Shown piece after piece: positions 17,364-25,888 of a stretch of DNA of 64,000 nt (within the stretch, counting starts at the first letter, position 1; each line of letters begins with the position of its first letter). The notes under the pieces are model-generated. The model had not been told where the DNA came from. It did not search any database and was given only the letters and a program-made list of their open reading frames with translations. Source of the DNA: Mumia xiangluensis (GTDB lineage: Bacteria; Actinomycetota; Actinomycetes; Propionibacteriales; Nocardioidaceae); assembly GCF_010994095.1 (NCBI RefSeq), contig NZ_WJYO01000003.1, positions 1 through 64,000 of the forward strand, given 5' to 3'. The position numbers were made by a program, and so were the translations under genes.

Positions 17364-17395
17364 CCGCTCAGTCTAGGCACCTTGCCGTGCTCGAT

Positions 17396-17423
17396 GGTTG
17401 AGCGCGCCTGCGAGTCGAAACCC
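17396..17423 (-). repeat. single extragenic repeat unit
   Basis: Minus-strand copy GGGTTTCGACTCGC plus AGGCGCGCTCAACC, in the gap between the small membrane protein and moaE; it reaches the moaE stop codon. Confidence 0.6.
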
Positions 17424-17849
17424 TTACGGCGTCCCGACCCACTCGTCGGTGCCGTCGTCGAACAGCTGGTGCTTCCAGATCGGCACCTCCGCCTTCAGCC
17501 GCTCGATGAACGTCCGGCACACCTCGAACGCCTCCGGCCGGTGCGGAGCCGACACCGCGGCGACCACCGCCAGCTCGCCGATGTCGAGGTCGCCCACCCG
17601 GTGCACCACGGCGATCCCGCGTACGGGCGTCCCGGCTGTGACCTCCGCGGCCAGTGCTTGCATGACGGGGAGGACGCGGGCGTGGGCCGAGTACTCGAGC
17701 CCGTCGACCTCCTTGCCCGAGTCGTGGTCCCGGACTGCGCCGACGAACAGCACGACCGCTCCGGCGCCGTCGTCGGCCACCGCTTCGTACACCTCGGAGA
17801 TGTCGAGAGGCTCGTCGCGCACGTCGATCAACCGGAGTACATCGCTCAT
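17424..17849 (-). CDS. moaE: molybdopterin synthase catalytic subunit MoaE
   Basis: The 141-residue protein matches MoaE: VLFVGAVRDHDSGKEVDGLEY near residue 40, IAVVHRVGDLDIGE in the middle, and the catalytic Lys region EVPIWKHQLF near the C terminus. MoaE transfers sulfur from the MoaD thiocarboxylate to precursor Z to make molybdopterin. No moaD is nearby, but moeZ at 38629 could charge the carrier. The ATG at 17849 has no ribosome site; TAGGCT lies eight bases upstream, which fits a leaderless transcript. Its start region faces the zincin-like gene, so the two promoters are divergent. Confidence 0.93.
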   Translation of the reverse strand: MSDVLRLIDVRDEPLDISEVYEAVADDGAGAVVLFVGAVRDHDSGKEVDGLEYSAHARVLPVMQALAAEVTAGTPVRGIAVVHRVGDLDIGELAVVAAVSAPHRPEAFEVCRTFIERLKAEVPIWKHQLFDDGTDEWVGTP

Positions 17850-17896
17850 GGCGAACAAGCCTAGGGTGCATCGGCCCTCGCGGGTACGTTGGAAGC

Positions 17897-19432
17897 ATGC
17901 CTGACGACGCGGACCGCCAGCCCGACGACCTGCCCGACGACCCCGAGGGGAAGCCGAGCGGCGACGACCGCACGCCCGACCACGGCATCGGGTTCGGCAA
18001 GGTTCCCGGCCCCTCGCAGGGCGCCGGCGGCTCGTCCGCGGGCAACAACCCGTTCGCGGGGACTCCGATGGAGGGTCTGTTCGGCGGGTTCGGCGACATG
18101 TTCGGGTCCGGTGGCCAGATGCCGGACATGAACCTCCTCATGCAGCAGATGCAGCGCATGTTCGCGCCCCACGACGGCGCCGTGAACTGGGATCTGGCGA
18201 CCGACGTGGCCCGCCGTACGGTCGTGGCGCAGCCCGACCCTTCGCCGCTGAGCACCGAGACGTCCGCGGTCGACGACGCCATGCGTCTCGCGGAGGTCTG
18301 GCTCGACACCGCCACCGACATCCCCGCCGCGTCCACCCGCACGGCGGCGTGGAGCCGCTCGGAGTGGGTCGAGTCGACGATGCCGACGTGGCGCGCGATG
18401 GTCGAGCCGATCGCCGAGCACGTCGTCGCGGCGATGGGCAACGCGCTCCCCGAGGAGGCCAAGGCAATGGCCGGCCCGCTGGTCGGCATCCTCAACCAGG
18501 CCGGCGGCGCCATGTTCGGCAGCCAGGTCGGCCAGGCCATCGGCACGCTGGCGACCGAGGTCCTGTCCACCACCGACGTCGGGCTCCCCCTCGGACCGGC
18601 CGGCGTGTCGGCGCTGCTCCCCGCGAACATCCGCGCGTTCGGCGAGGGCCTCGACCAGACCGACACCGACGTCTTCCTGTACGCCGCGCTGCGCGAGTGC
18701 GCGCACCAGCGTCTCTTCGCGCACGCCCCGTGGCTCCGCGGACGGCTGCTCTCGACGATCGAGGAGTTCGGCCGCGGCACGACGATCGACGTCTCCTCCA
18801 TCGAGGAGAAGATGCGCGGACTCGACCCGACGAACCTCGAAGCCGCCCAGGAAGCCCTCCAGGGCGGCCTGTTCGAGCCCGAGCGCACACCGCAGCAGCA
18901 GGCGGTGCTCAACCGACTCGAGGCTCTCCTCGCCTTCGTCGAGGGCTGGGTCGACGACGTCGTCACGCAGGCCACCGACGGCCGGATGCCGAGCGCGCCG
19001 GCCCTGCGGGAGGCGATGCGGCGACGCCGTGCCGCAGGCGGACCCGCTGAGCAGACCTTCGCCGCACTCGTCGGTCTCGAGCTGCGGCCGCGCCGCCTTC
19101 GTGACGCCGCCGCGCTGTGGGCAGCGCTGCGCGACCACCGCGGAGCCGAGGCCCGTGACGCCGTCTGGTCGCACCCCGACCTGATGCCGACCGCCGCGGA
19201 TCTCGACGACCCGCTCGGCTTCGCGTACGGCGATGGCGATGCCGCCGCCGAAGCATCCACTGACGCCGACTTCGACGCCGCGCTCGCCGACCTGCTCGAG
19301 GGCGGCGCGGGTGGTGGCGACGGTGGCGCGGCTGGCGGGGACGCGGCTGGCGAGCCGGACGGTGGCGCGGGTGGCGGGCCGGGCGCCGACGGTGACGACA
19401 CCGGCGACGACTCCTCGGGCACCGATCGTTGA
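17897..19432 (+). CDS. zincin-like metalloprotease-family protein (DUF2342/TIGR03624)
   Basis: The 511-residue protein has a Gly/Pro-rich disordered N terminus and a helical core with ALRECAHQRLFAHAPWLRGR, the conserved site of the DUF2342 'putative hydrolase' family (Rv3195 in M. tuberculosis). The usual HExxH is replaced by RECAH, so proteolytic activity is uncertain. The C terminus is a Gly/Ala/Asp-rich low-complexity tail. TACGTT lies six bases before the ATG and there is no ribosome site, so it is probably leaderless. Its stop overlaps the NUDIX gene start. Confidence 0.85.
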   Translation: MPDDADRQPDDLPDDPEGKPSGDDRTPDHGIGFGKVPGPSQGAGGSSAGNNPFAGTPMEGLFGGFGDMFGSGGQMPDMNLLMQQMQRMFAPHDGAVNWDLATDVARRTVVAQPDPSPLSTETSAVDDAMRLAEVWLDTATDIPAASTRTAAWSRSEWVESTMPTWRAMVEPIAEHVVAAMGNALPEEAKAMAGPLVGILNQAGGAMFGSQVGQAIGTLATEVLSTTDVGLPLGPAGVSALLPANIRAFGEGLDQTDTDVFLYAALRECAHQRLFAHAPWLRGRLLSTIEEFGRGTTIDVSSIEEKMRGLDPTNLEAAQEALQGGLFEPERTPQQQAVLNRLEALLAFVEGWVDDVVTQATDGRMPSAPALREAMRRRRAAGGPAEQTFAALVGLELRPRRLRDAAALWAALRDHRGAEARDAVWSHPDLMPTAADLDDPLGFAYGDGDAAAEASTDADFDAALADLLEGGAGGGDGGAAGGDAAGEPDGGAGGGPGADGDDTGDDSSGTDR

Positions 19433-19980
19433 GCCTGCACTCCGACGCGTACGCCCTGCTGTCTGGCTGGGACGCGCCAGACGACGCCCAGGCGACGCTC
19501 CGTGACGACTACCTGGCGCTCCTGCGCGACAGGCCTGACGCGCTGGACCGCAGCTGCCTTCCTCATCACCTGACGGCCAGTGCGCTCATCGTGTCGTCGG
19601 ATGGCTCGCAGGTGCTGCTGACGCTTCACCGGCGGCTGCGGCGGTGGCTGCAGACCGGTGGGCACTGCGAGGACGGTGACGTCACGATCCGCGGTGCGGC
19701 GCTGCGCGAGGCGACCGAGGAGTCGGGCATCGCCGGCCTCCAGGTCGACGCGGAGCCGCTACGGCTCGACCGGCACAGCCTCACCTGCGGCGGACGCGAC
19801 GACGCCCAGCACCTCGACGTGCAGATGCTCGCGGTCGCCGCAGCCGGCGCCGTACCCGCGATGAGCGACGAGTCGCTCGACCTCGCGTGGTTCGACGTGG
19901 ACGAGCTGCCCGAGACGGACGACTCCGTACGCGCCCTGGTGGCCGCGGCGCAGTCACGCCTCGCCCAAGCCCTCGCCTGA
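19429..19980 (+). CDS. NUDIX hydrolase
   Basis: The 183-residue protein contains a Nudix box, GGHCEDGDVTIRGAAL followed by REATEESGI. It follows the Gx5Ex7REUXEEXGU pattern, with Asp in place of the first Glu, while REATEESGI with its metal-binding glutamates is intact. The likely reaction is hydrolysis of a nucleoside diphosphate derivative; the substrate is unknown. The start is a TTG sharing bases with the preceding stop (TTGA), so translation is coupled to the zincin-like gene. Confidence 0.85.
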   Translation: MSLHSDAYALLSGWDAPDDAQATLRDDYLALLRDRPDALDRSCLPHHLTASALIVSSDGSQVLLTLHRRLRRWLQTGGHCEDGDVTIRGAALREATEESGIAGLQVDAEPLRLDRHSLTCGGRDDAQHLDVQMLAVAAAGAVPAMSDESLDLAWFDVDELPETDDSVRALVAAAQSRLAQALA

Positions 19981-20057
19981 CGCCCGTCCCCGCTGCCGCG
20001 TCCCGTCCCGGCTCCGCCCCCGCCCCGGCCCCCCGCGCCCGTCCCGGCTCCGCCCCC

Positions 20058-20250
20058 GTTTGCCACGGGAGCACCGCAAGTACCGCTGCTGCACCGCAAA
20101 CCTGCGGGGCATGGCGGGCACTTGCCACGGGAGCACCGCAAACGCGGAAGGCGCCGCACCGCACCTGCCACGGGAGCACCGCAAACGCCGCTGCTGCACC
20201 GCAAACCTGCGGGGCATGGCGGGAACTTGCCACGGGAGCACCGCAAATGC
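20058..20250. repeat. tandem palindromic repeats, CACCGCAAA family
   Basis: Four copies of TTGCCACGGGAGCACCGCAA (with small changes) alternate with CTGCTGCACCGCAAACCTGC segments and GGGGCATGGCGGG. The core is related to the 88-bp elements at 37246 and 38483. They occupy most of the 323-base gap 19981-20303, which holds no gene. Confidence 0.75.
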
Positions 20251-20303
20251 GGAGGGCGGTGCGGCGCCGCTCGGGTTCCGGGCGGCGCCGCACCGCGTGG
20301 CGG

Positions 20304-22202
20304 CTACGGCGTGACCGTGATCGGCGCGCCGGCGTACACGAGGCGCCAGTCGACCGACGCGAACACCGCGGGATCGATCGTGCCGACCTCGGTGACCCAG
20401 TCGATGAGCAGCTGCCGGATCTCGACCTGCGCGTTGTAGACGACCGGCGCCGTCTTCACGCCCGGGAAGTTGCCGCCGCCGGACTGCCGGTAGTTGTTGA
20501 TCGCGATGACGAACCGCTGGTCCGCCGCGACGGGCACCCCGTCGTACGCGAGCCCGACGATCCGCGAGCCGACGGGCTGCGAGAGGTCGACGTCGTAGGT
20601 CAGCGCGGCGTCGAGCCCGCCCATGATGTCGTAGTTGTAGTCGGGCGTGCCGTTGGGCGCCGTGTCGGTGGGGGCGTTGGTGACCTGGCTCGACGGGAAC
20701 GGCCCCGTGCCGCTGACCGGCTTGAAGTAGCGCGCCGAGAACTCGAGGTACGCCTTGACCTCGGCTCCCGTGAACACGACGCCGAGCAGCGTGTTGTCGT
20801 AGATGTAGAGGCCGGCCACGTCGCGTACGGAGACCTCACCCGCCGGGATCGCCGCCGCGCGGTTGAACGGCGCCGCGATGCTCAGCATCGGCAGGTCCGC
20901 CTCGGGCGTGCCGGCGATCGCCTTCTTGACCGCGTCGGCCTGCACGTAGTTGATGAAGTCGATCGCCGCGGTGTCCTCCCACGGCGCCGTCGCCGCCGAC
21001 ATCGCCGCGAGCGACGTGCCGATCACCGAGTTGACGTAGGTGACGACCTTCTCGTGGTCGGCCTGGAGGAGCTTCACGATCCTCGGGTCCTCGGCCACCG
21101 TGTTGGCGTTGAGGACCTGGGAGGTGACACCGACGACCTCGTAGCCCGACCCGCGCCGCTTGCGCTTGACGGTCACGTCGATCGCCGACAGGCGCATGCC
21201 CCAGCGCAGCGGCTCGGTGAGGATGACGTCCTTGCCGGTCGCCTTGTTCTTGACGATCCGCTGCGCGATCTCGACGTGGGCGTGGCCGACCAGGATCGCG
21301 TCGATGCCCGGGACCTCCTCGGCGACCAGGGTGGAGGCGTTCTCGGGGTACGGGAGAGAGTCGCCGTACGAGGAGGACGTGTCGGCGCCGGAGTGCGCGG
21401 AGACGATGACGACGTCGGCACCGGCGCGGCGCATCTTCGGGACCCAGTGCTTCGCGACCTCGACGAGGCCTGGGAACACCATCTTGCCCTCCACGTTGGC
21501 CTTGTCCCAGATCGCGATCCCGGGGTTCGTGAGGCCGAGGATGCCGACGCGGATCGTCTCGCGACCGACGCGCACCTTCTTGATGACGAACGGCGGGAAC
21601 ACCGGGAGGCCCGTCGTCGCGTCCTGCGCGTTGGCGCCGAGCAGCGGGAAGTCGCACTGACGCTCGAAGGTCCGCAGCAGCGGGATGCCGTAGTTGAACT
21701 CGTGGTTGCCGAGCGCCGCTGCGTCGTAGCCGATCGCGTTCATCGCACGCGCCATCGGGTGGACGACGCGACGGCCGATCGGCTCGATCTTGGCGTAGTA
21801 GTACGCGAGGGAGGTGCCCTGCAGCGTGTCGCCGGCGTCGATCAGCAGCGGGCACGGGCTCGTGTGGCTCTCGCGCATCGCGTCGACGAGCGTCGAGATC
21901 TTGGCGAGGCCGATGTCGTTGTGGGCCGAGTCGGTGTACTCGGCGTTCTTGAAGTAGTCCCAGTTGAAGACGTTGCCGTGCAGGTCGGTCGTGCCGAGCA
22001 CGGTGAAGGTCGTGGTGCGGTCTCCGTGCCCGTGGCCGTGGCCGTGGCCCTTGCCGTGGGCGGAAGCCGGTGCCGAGTAGCCGGCGGCAGCCAGTGCGGC
22101 GGCTGCGGCGGATCCGGTGAGAACGGTGCGGCGTCGGAGCGGGTGCGACGGCGAGGCCGTGCCGGGCTCGAGCTGCGACTCAGGGTTTTGCTGCGCAGTC
22201 AT
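20304..22202 (-). CDS. exported 5'-nucleotidase / 2',3'-cyclic phosphodiesterase-type phosphatase
   Basis: The 632-residue protein has a Tat-type signal (RRRTVLTGSAAAAALAAAG, cleavage near PASA), then a His-rich HGKGHGHGHGHG stretch that could bind metal. The metallophosphatase domain shows TTDLHGN, DAGDTLQGT, GNHEFNYG and VGHAHVE, the metal ligands of the UshA/CpdB family. The C-terminal 5'-nucleotidase domain has INNYRQSGGGNF. It should hydrolyse extracellular nucleotides to recover phosphate and nucleosides. GGAGGAGTCCC precedes the ATG at 22202. A direct repeat lies upstream at 22234-22264. Confidence 0.92.
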   Translation of the reverse strand: MTAQQNPESQLEPGTASPSHPLRRRTVLTGSAAAAALAAAGYSAPASAHGKGHGHGHGHGDRTTTFTVLGTTDLHGNVFNWDYFKNAEYTDSAHNDIGLAKISTLVDAMRESHTSPCPLLIDAGDTLQGTSLAYYYAKIEPIGRRVVHPMARAMNAIGYDAAALGNHEFNYGIPLLRTFERQCDFPLLGANAQDATTGLPVFPPFVIKKVRVGRETIRVGILGLTNPGIAIWDKANVEGKMVFPGLVEVAKHWVPKMRRAGADVVIVSAHSGADTSSSYGDSLPYPENASTLVAEEVPGIDAILVGHAHVEIAQRIVKNKATGKDVILTEPLRWGMRLSAIDVTVKRKRRGSGYEVVGVTSQVLNANTVAEDPRIVKLLQADHEKVVTYVNSVIGTSLAAMSAATAPWEDTAAIDFINYVQADAVKKAIAGTPEADLPMLSIAAPFNRAAAIPAGEVSVRDVAGLYIYDNTLLGVVFTGAEVKAYLEFSARYFKPVSGTGPFPSSQVTNAPTDTAPNGTPDYNYDIMGGLDAALTYDVDLSQPVGSRIVGLAYDGVPVAADQRFVIAINNYRQSGGGNFPGVKTAPVVYNAQVEIRQLLIDWVTEVGTIDPAVFASVDWRLVYAGAPITVTP

Positions 22203-22233
22203 GGGACTCCTCCGGGGCGAGCTCATTGATCGA

Positions 22234-22264
22234 ACGAGCACAGTGTTGTCGTACGAGCACAGTG
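22234..22264. promoter_or_regulatory. direct repeat upstream of the 5'-nucleotidase
   Basis: ACGAGCACAGTG occurs twice (22234-22245 and 22253-22264), 19 bases apart, about 32 bases upstream of the start codon. This could be a regulator site. It does not match the GTTCACC pho-box units I know from Streptomyces. Confidence 0.35.
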
Positions 22265-22346
22265 ATGGGGCCATCCTGCGCCTTGCACGGTCGGTCGCGC
22301 CTCGGCAGAAGGTGACGGGATCTGCTCCGATCTCCGGCATGGTCTT

Positions 22347-22928
22347 CTAGTCGGCGTCAGCCTCGTCGTCCTCTCCCGTCCGCCATCCCGCACCCGCGGC
22401 GACGCCTTCGAGGAAGCCGCGGGCACGCTCGGTCCGCGGATATCGCTCGACGTACGCCCAGAACTCCGGCCCGTGGTGCGGGACGAGGAGGTGGACGAGC
22501 TCGTGCACCAGCACGTAGTCGATGACCCAGTCCGGCATGTCGCGCAGCCGGCTCGACAGACGGATGGTGCCGTCCTCCGGCGTGCACGACCCCCAACGCC
22601 GCTTCTGGTTGTCGACCCAGCGGACGCTCGTCGGGGTCGCTGCGCCGCCGAGGAGCTCGGCGCTGAGCCGGTCGGCACGGGTGCGCAGGTCGGTGTCGTC
22701 CAGGCGCGTACGCCGCTCCCGCCGCTCGATCTTGGCCACCATCGTGTCGACCCAGCGCTGCTCCTCCGCCCGCGAGAAGCCGGCGGGCATGAGGATGACG
22801 ATGCGGTCGCCGTCGCGGTAGGCCTGGACGGACTTGCGTCTGCGGGCGCTGCGGCGGATCTCCACCTGAGGCCCGGCCGCCTTCGCGGCGGTCCCGGGAC
22901 CTGGCGGGCGGTCGAGGGGGGAGGTCAT
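22347..22928 (-). CDS. YgjP-like zinc metallopeptidase
   Basis: The 193-residue protein carries the zinc site HELVHLLVPHHGPEFW (HExxH plus downstream His) and upstream NQKRRWGSC, the signature of the YgjP/DUF45 (M48-like) family. Members are short, soluble, metal-dependent peptidase-like proteins with poorly known substrates. I start at the ATG at 22928: there is no ribosome site, but TACCGT lies six bases upstream, which fits a leaderless start. The C terminus is acidic. Confidence 0.85.
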   Translation of the reverse strand: MTSPLDRPPGPGTAAKAAGPQVEIRRSARRRKSVQAYRDGDRIVILMPAGFSRAEEQRWVDTMVAKIERRERRTRLDDTDLRTRADRLSAELLGGAATPTSVRWVDNQKRRWGSCTPEDGTIRLSSRLRDMPDWVIDYVLVHELVHLLVPHHGPEFWAYVERYPRTERARGFLEGVAAGAGWRTGEDDEADAD

Positions 22929-22965
22929 GGCGCCACGGTACGCCTCGCCTGCGGACACATTTTCT

Positions 22966-23129
22966 GCATCCACAGGTGGTTGTCCGCATTACGGCAGGTC
23001 ACCTGCTGTGTACAAGGTGGAGACCGGTGCCGTTTCCCCCGCTTGTGCACCGGTCACCCCCCGATCTCCACAGTCTGTCCCGGCGGTTCCCACAGGTCAT
23101 CCCCAGGGTTTTCCACAGGCGTGGACAAC
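22966..23129. other. gene-free region with DnaA-box-like motifs
   Basis: The 433 bases 22929-23361 between divergent genes hold no coding sequence. Within 164 bases lie GCATCCACA, ATCTCCACA, GTTCCCACA, TTTTCCACA and, on the other strand, TTGTCCACG. These match the TTGTCCACA/TTATCCACA consensus at 6 to 8 of 9 positions. No replication genes are near. Confidence 0.35.
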
Positions 23130-23361
23130 GACACGCGGGTTGGGATTGCCGACCTCACGCGGTCCACCTAGCGTGGCGTGAGATCGGGTCCTGGCCGGGC
23201 TGGACGTCGGCAGGGGAAGGCAGGCGACCGGCCTGGCCGGGACCCACTCGTGCGGACACTGTGGATGGCCGACACCGCTGTGGACGGCATCCCTCCGCAC
23301 CTCGTTCCTCGGGCAGGGTGGACCGACCCCCTCGCCCACCATGCCCGAGGAGCCTCCCCGG

Positions 23362-24315
23362 ATGAAGCCGCTTCTCCGTCCCAGCAGTGCCGTCGTACGC
23401 CGCAGCCCGCGCGCGCTCCAGATCGGCACCGTCCCGGGCTCGTCGGTCGTCGTCGCAGACGCCGCAGGGGTCTCTGCCGTGCTGCGAGCCGCCGACGGCA
23501 CCCGAGACCTCTTCACCATCGCCGCGACGTCCGGCGTCCCCGTCGCCGACGTGGTCGCCGCCGCCGACACGCTGGTCCGGTCGGGCGCAGTGGTCGATGC
23601 CGAGTCGTGGGACGACGTCGGAGGCACCGCCTTGATCGGCGAGGCCCGGGCGCTCGCGATCGACGGCAGTCCTCGCGCGGAGGTCGGCGCCCGGCTCGCT
23701 ACCCGGGCCGCCGCTCGGGTCGAGATCACCTGCGAGCCCCACACCGACCAGCTCGCCCACCGCCTCCAGCGGATCCTCACCGATGCCGGCGCGTCCGCGA
23801 CCGTCGGCCCCGTCGACCTGCCGGCGCTCGTCGTCGTGATCTCCGCCGGGCCGAGCCCGCGCGAGGCCTTCGACGTCCTGACCGGCGCCGGGGTCCCGCA
23901 CCTGCCGGTCGTGCACGAGGCTCGCCACGTGCGCGTCGGCCCACTTGTACGCCCCGGGCTGACGCCGTGCGTCCGCTGCGACGACGTCGACCGAGCGTCG
24001 TACGAACCCGTGTGGCCCCTGCTCCTCCAGCAGCTCGCGCGACCGATCGCCGAGGCCTCGCCCGCGCACCCGCACGCCTTCGACGCGCTGACCGGCCACA
24101 CGGTCGCGCTCCAGCTCGCCGCGAACGTGCTCGCCTACTGCGACGGGCTCCCCACCGACGTGGACGGTGCCGTCACCATCCTCGGCGACGACCGCCGTAC
24201 GAGCCCGCCGTCGCCTGTGGCTCTCCAACCGGACTGCAGCTGCCAGATCCTTTCGGACGGCGGGAGCTTCGATCGCCGCGTCCGAGTTGCCCGAGGTGTC
24301 AGAATGACCGCATGA
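23362..24315 (+). CDS. cyclodehydratase/ThiF-like protein, orphan
   Basis: The 317-residue protein resembles the non-YcaO part of azoline cyclodehydratases ('TOMM leader-binding', E1-like): VGPLVRPGLTPCVRCDDVDR near residue 205 and the paired cysteines CSC near residue 292 fit the zinc ligands of that family. No YcaO gene or precursor peptide is close by. In M. tuberculosis the gene before the ABC1 kinase (Rv3196) is of the same kind. The ATG at 23362 follows GAGGAG at 11 bases. Its stop overlaps the kinase start (ATGA), so the two are coupled. Function unknown. Confidence 0.65.
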   Translation: MKPLLRPSSAVVRRSPRALQIGTVPGSSVVVADAAGVSAVLRAADGTRDLFTIAATSGVPVADVVAAADTLVRSGAVVDAESWDDVGGTALIGEARALAIDGSPRAEVGARLATRAAARVEITCEPHTDQLAHRLQRILTDAGASATVGPVDLPALVVVISAGPSPREAFDVLTGAGVPHLPVVHEARHVRVGPLVRPGLTPCVRCDDVDRASYEPVWPLLLQQLARPIAEASPAHPHAFDALTGHTVALQLAANVLAYCDGLPTDVDGAVTILGDDRRTSPPSPVALQPDCSCQILSDGGSFDRRVRVARGVRMTA

Positions 24316-25697
24316 GCGACGGCGGCACCACGTCCGACGACGGCCCCGGCACGGGCGGAGCGCGATCCCGCAACAGCGGCCGCGACTCAGGCGTCCCGCA
24401 GCGTTCGATCTCGCGAGCCGCAAAGCTCGCCTCGCTCCCCATCGGGTTCGCCGGACGCACCACGCTCGGCATGGGTCGCCGGCTGGTCGGCGCACCCGCA
24501 AACGCCGTCCTCACCGAGGTCCAGATCCGGACTGCCGAGCAGATCTTCGCCGTGCTCGGCGAGCTCAAGGGCGGCGCGATGAAGTTCGGCCAGGCCATGA
24601 GCGTGTACGAGGCGGCGATGCCTCCCGAGCTCGTCGAGCCGTACCGCCACGCCTTCACACGCCTGCAGGACGACGCCCCACCCATGCCGACGTCAACCGT
24701 CCACCGGATCTTTGCCGGTGAGCTGGGTCCGAAGTGGCGCGAGCAGCTCATCGAGCTCGACGAGTCACCGGCGGCGGCCGCTTCGATCGGCCAGGTCCAC
24801 CGCGGACGCTGGTACGACGGTCGCGAGGTCGCCGTGAAGGTCCAGTACCCGGGCGCTGCAGGCGCGATGCGGAGCGACCTGCGCCAGATCGGTCGACTGA
24901 GCCGGATGTTCGCCGTCGCGTTCCCGTCGATCGACGTCAAGCCGCTGGCAGACGAGCTGGCCGAGCGCGTCCGCGAGGAGCTCGACTACGGCCTCGAGGC
25001 GCAGGCGCAGCGAGAGTTCTCGGCGGCGTTCGCAGACGATCCGCAGATCATCGTCCCCGAGGTCGTCACGCACACCGAGACGATCCTCATCACCACGTGG
25101 ATGGAGTCCAAGGGCTCGCTCGCGCAGGTGATCACTGACGGTCTGCCCAGCGAGCGCGACCACTACGGCGAGCTGTTCGCCCGGTTCCTGTTCGCCGGAC
25201 CGTCGCGCGCCGGCATGCTCCACGCCGATCCGCACCCTGGCAACTACCGGATCATCGGCGACGGTCGCCTCGGCGTCGTCGACTTCGGCGCGGTGGCACG
25301 AGTCCCCGGCGGACTGCCCCCGGTGATCGGGCGGCTCCTACGCGCGGCGGTCGACGACGACTACGCGACGGTCGTCGACGGGCTCCGCAGCGAAGGCTTC
25401 CTGAAGCCCGGCGTCCGGATCGACGAGGAGATCATCCGGTCGTACCTCGAGCCCTTCGTCGAGCCCGCCCGCCACGACCTCTTCACGTTCGACCGCGACT
25501 GGATGCGTGAGCAGGCGCAGCGCGTCTCGCGTCCAGCCCGCGAAGGCCTCGGCACCGCGATGAAGATCAACCTGCCCCCCTCGTACCTGCTCATCCACCG
25601 CGTCTGGAGCGGCGGCCTGGCCATCCTCAGCCAGCTCGGCGCCACCGCACCGTTCCGCGGGATCCTCGAGGAGAGCCTCCCGGGCTTCGCGGACTGA
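24312..25697 (+). CDS. ABC1/AarF (UbiB-like) atypical kinase
   Basis: The 461-residue protein has the ABC1 kinase motifs in order: the family-specific KFGQ (residues 91-94), the Ala-rich loop AAAASIGQVHRG, the Lys in VAVKVQYPG, MLHADPHPGNY and VDFGAV. UbiB-type proteins bind and hydrolyse ATP and act in quinone or lipid biology. The M. tuberculosis ortholog at this position (Rv3197) lies next to whiB7 and has been linked to macrolide tolerance. The first 35 residues look disordered. The start overlaps the previous stop, and a strong hairpin follows at 25735. Confidence 0.93.
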   Translation: MSDGGTTSDDGPGTGGARSRNSGRDSGVPQRSISRAAKLASLPIGFAGRTTLGMGRRLVGAPANAVLTEVQIRTAEQIFAVLGELKGGAMKFGQAMSVYEAAMPPELVEPYRHAFTRLQDDAPPMPTSTVHRIFAGELGPKWREQLIELDESPAAAASIGQVHRGRWYDGREVAVKVQYPGAAGAMRSDLRQIGRLSRMFAVAFPSIDVKPLADELAERVREELDYGLEAQAQREFSAAFADDPQIIVPEVVTHTETILITTWMESKGSLAQVITDGLPSERDHYGELFARFLFAGPSRAGMLHADPHPGNYRIIGDGRLGVVDFGAVARVPGGLPPVIGRLLRAAVDDDYATVVDGLRSEGFLKPGVRIDEEIIRSYLEPFVEPARHDLFTFDRDWMREQAQRVSRPAREGLGTAMKINLPPSYLLIHRVWSGGLAILSQLGATAPFRGILEESLPGFAD

Positions 25698-25700
25698 GGG

Positions 25701-25726
25701 CGGGTTTCGACCCTTCAACCAGCGGA
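25701..25726 (+). repeat. short extragenic repeat unit
   Basis: CGGGTTTCGACCCTTCAACC followed by AGCGGA is a shortened unit of the TTTCGACTCGC family, placed after the ABC1 kinase stop. Confidence 0.5.
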
Positions 25727-25734
25727 GAACAGCA

Positions 25735-25774
25735 GAACGGGCGGCACCCCGCGCAGTGCGGGAGCCGCCCGTTC
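25735..25774. terminator. bidirectional terminator between the ABC1 gene and whiB7
   Basis: GAACGGGCGGC (25735-25745) pairs exactly with GCCGCCCGTTC (25764-25774), and the loop holds a further CCCGC/GCGGG stem. It separates the convergent ABC1 kinase and whiB7 transcripts. Confidence 0.8.
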
Positions 25775-25791
25775 CTCGGGTGGTGCGATTG

Positions 25792-25854
25792 CTAGAGCAT
25801 CCGGGCCAGCCGGATGCGCGCGCCGTACGCGACGCGTACGAGGCGATCGAACAT
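25792..25854 (-). CDS. 20-residue small ORF downstream of whiB7
   Basis: The ATG has an ideal AGGAG site seven bases upstream. The peptide begins MFDRLVRVAYG and ends LARML; it is strongly basic and could be an amphipathic helix. It starts 35 bases after the whiB7 stop and ends just before the 25735-25774 terminator, so it would be on the whiB7 mRNA. No family is recognised. Confidence 0.5.
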   Translation of the reverse strand: MFDRLVRVAYGARIRLARML

Positions 25855-25888
25855 GGTGGAACTCCTTCGACATGTCGTGGGGACCCCG

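Noticed and set aside
17897-19432. Confident active metalloprotease
   Set aside because: The HExxH Glu/His spacing is not kept (RECAH), so only family membership is claimed.
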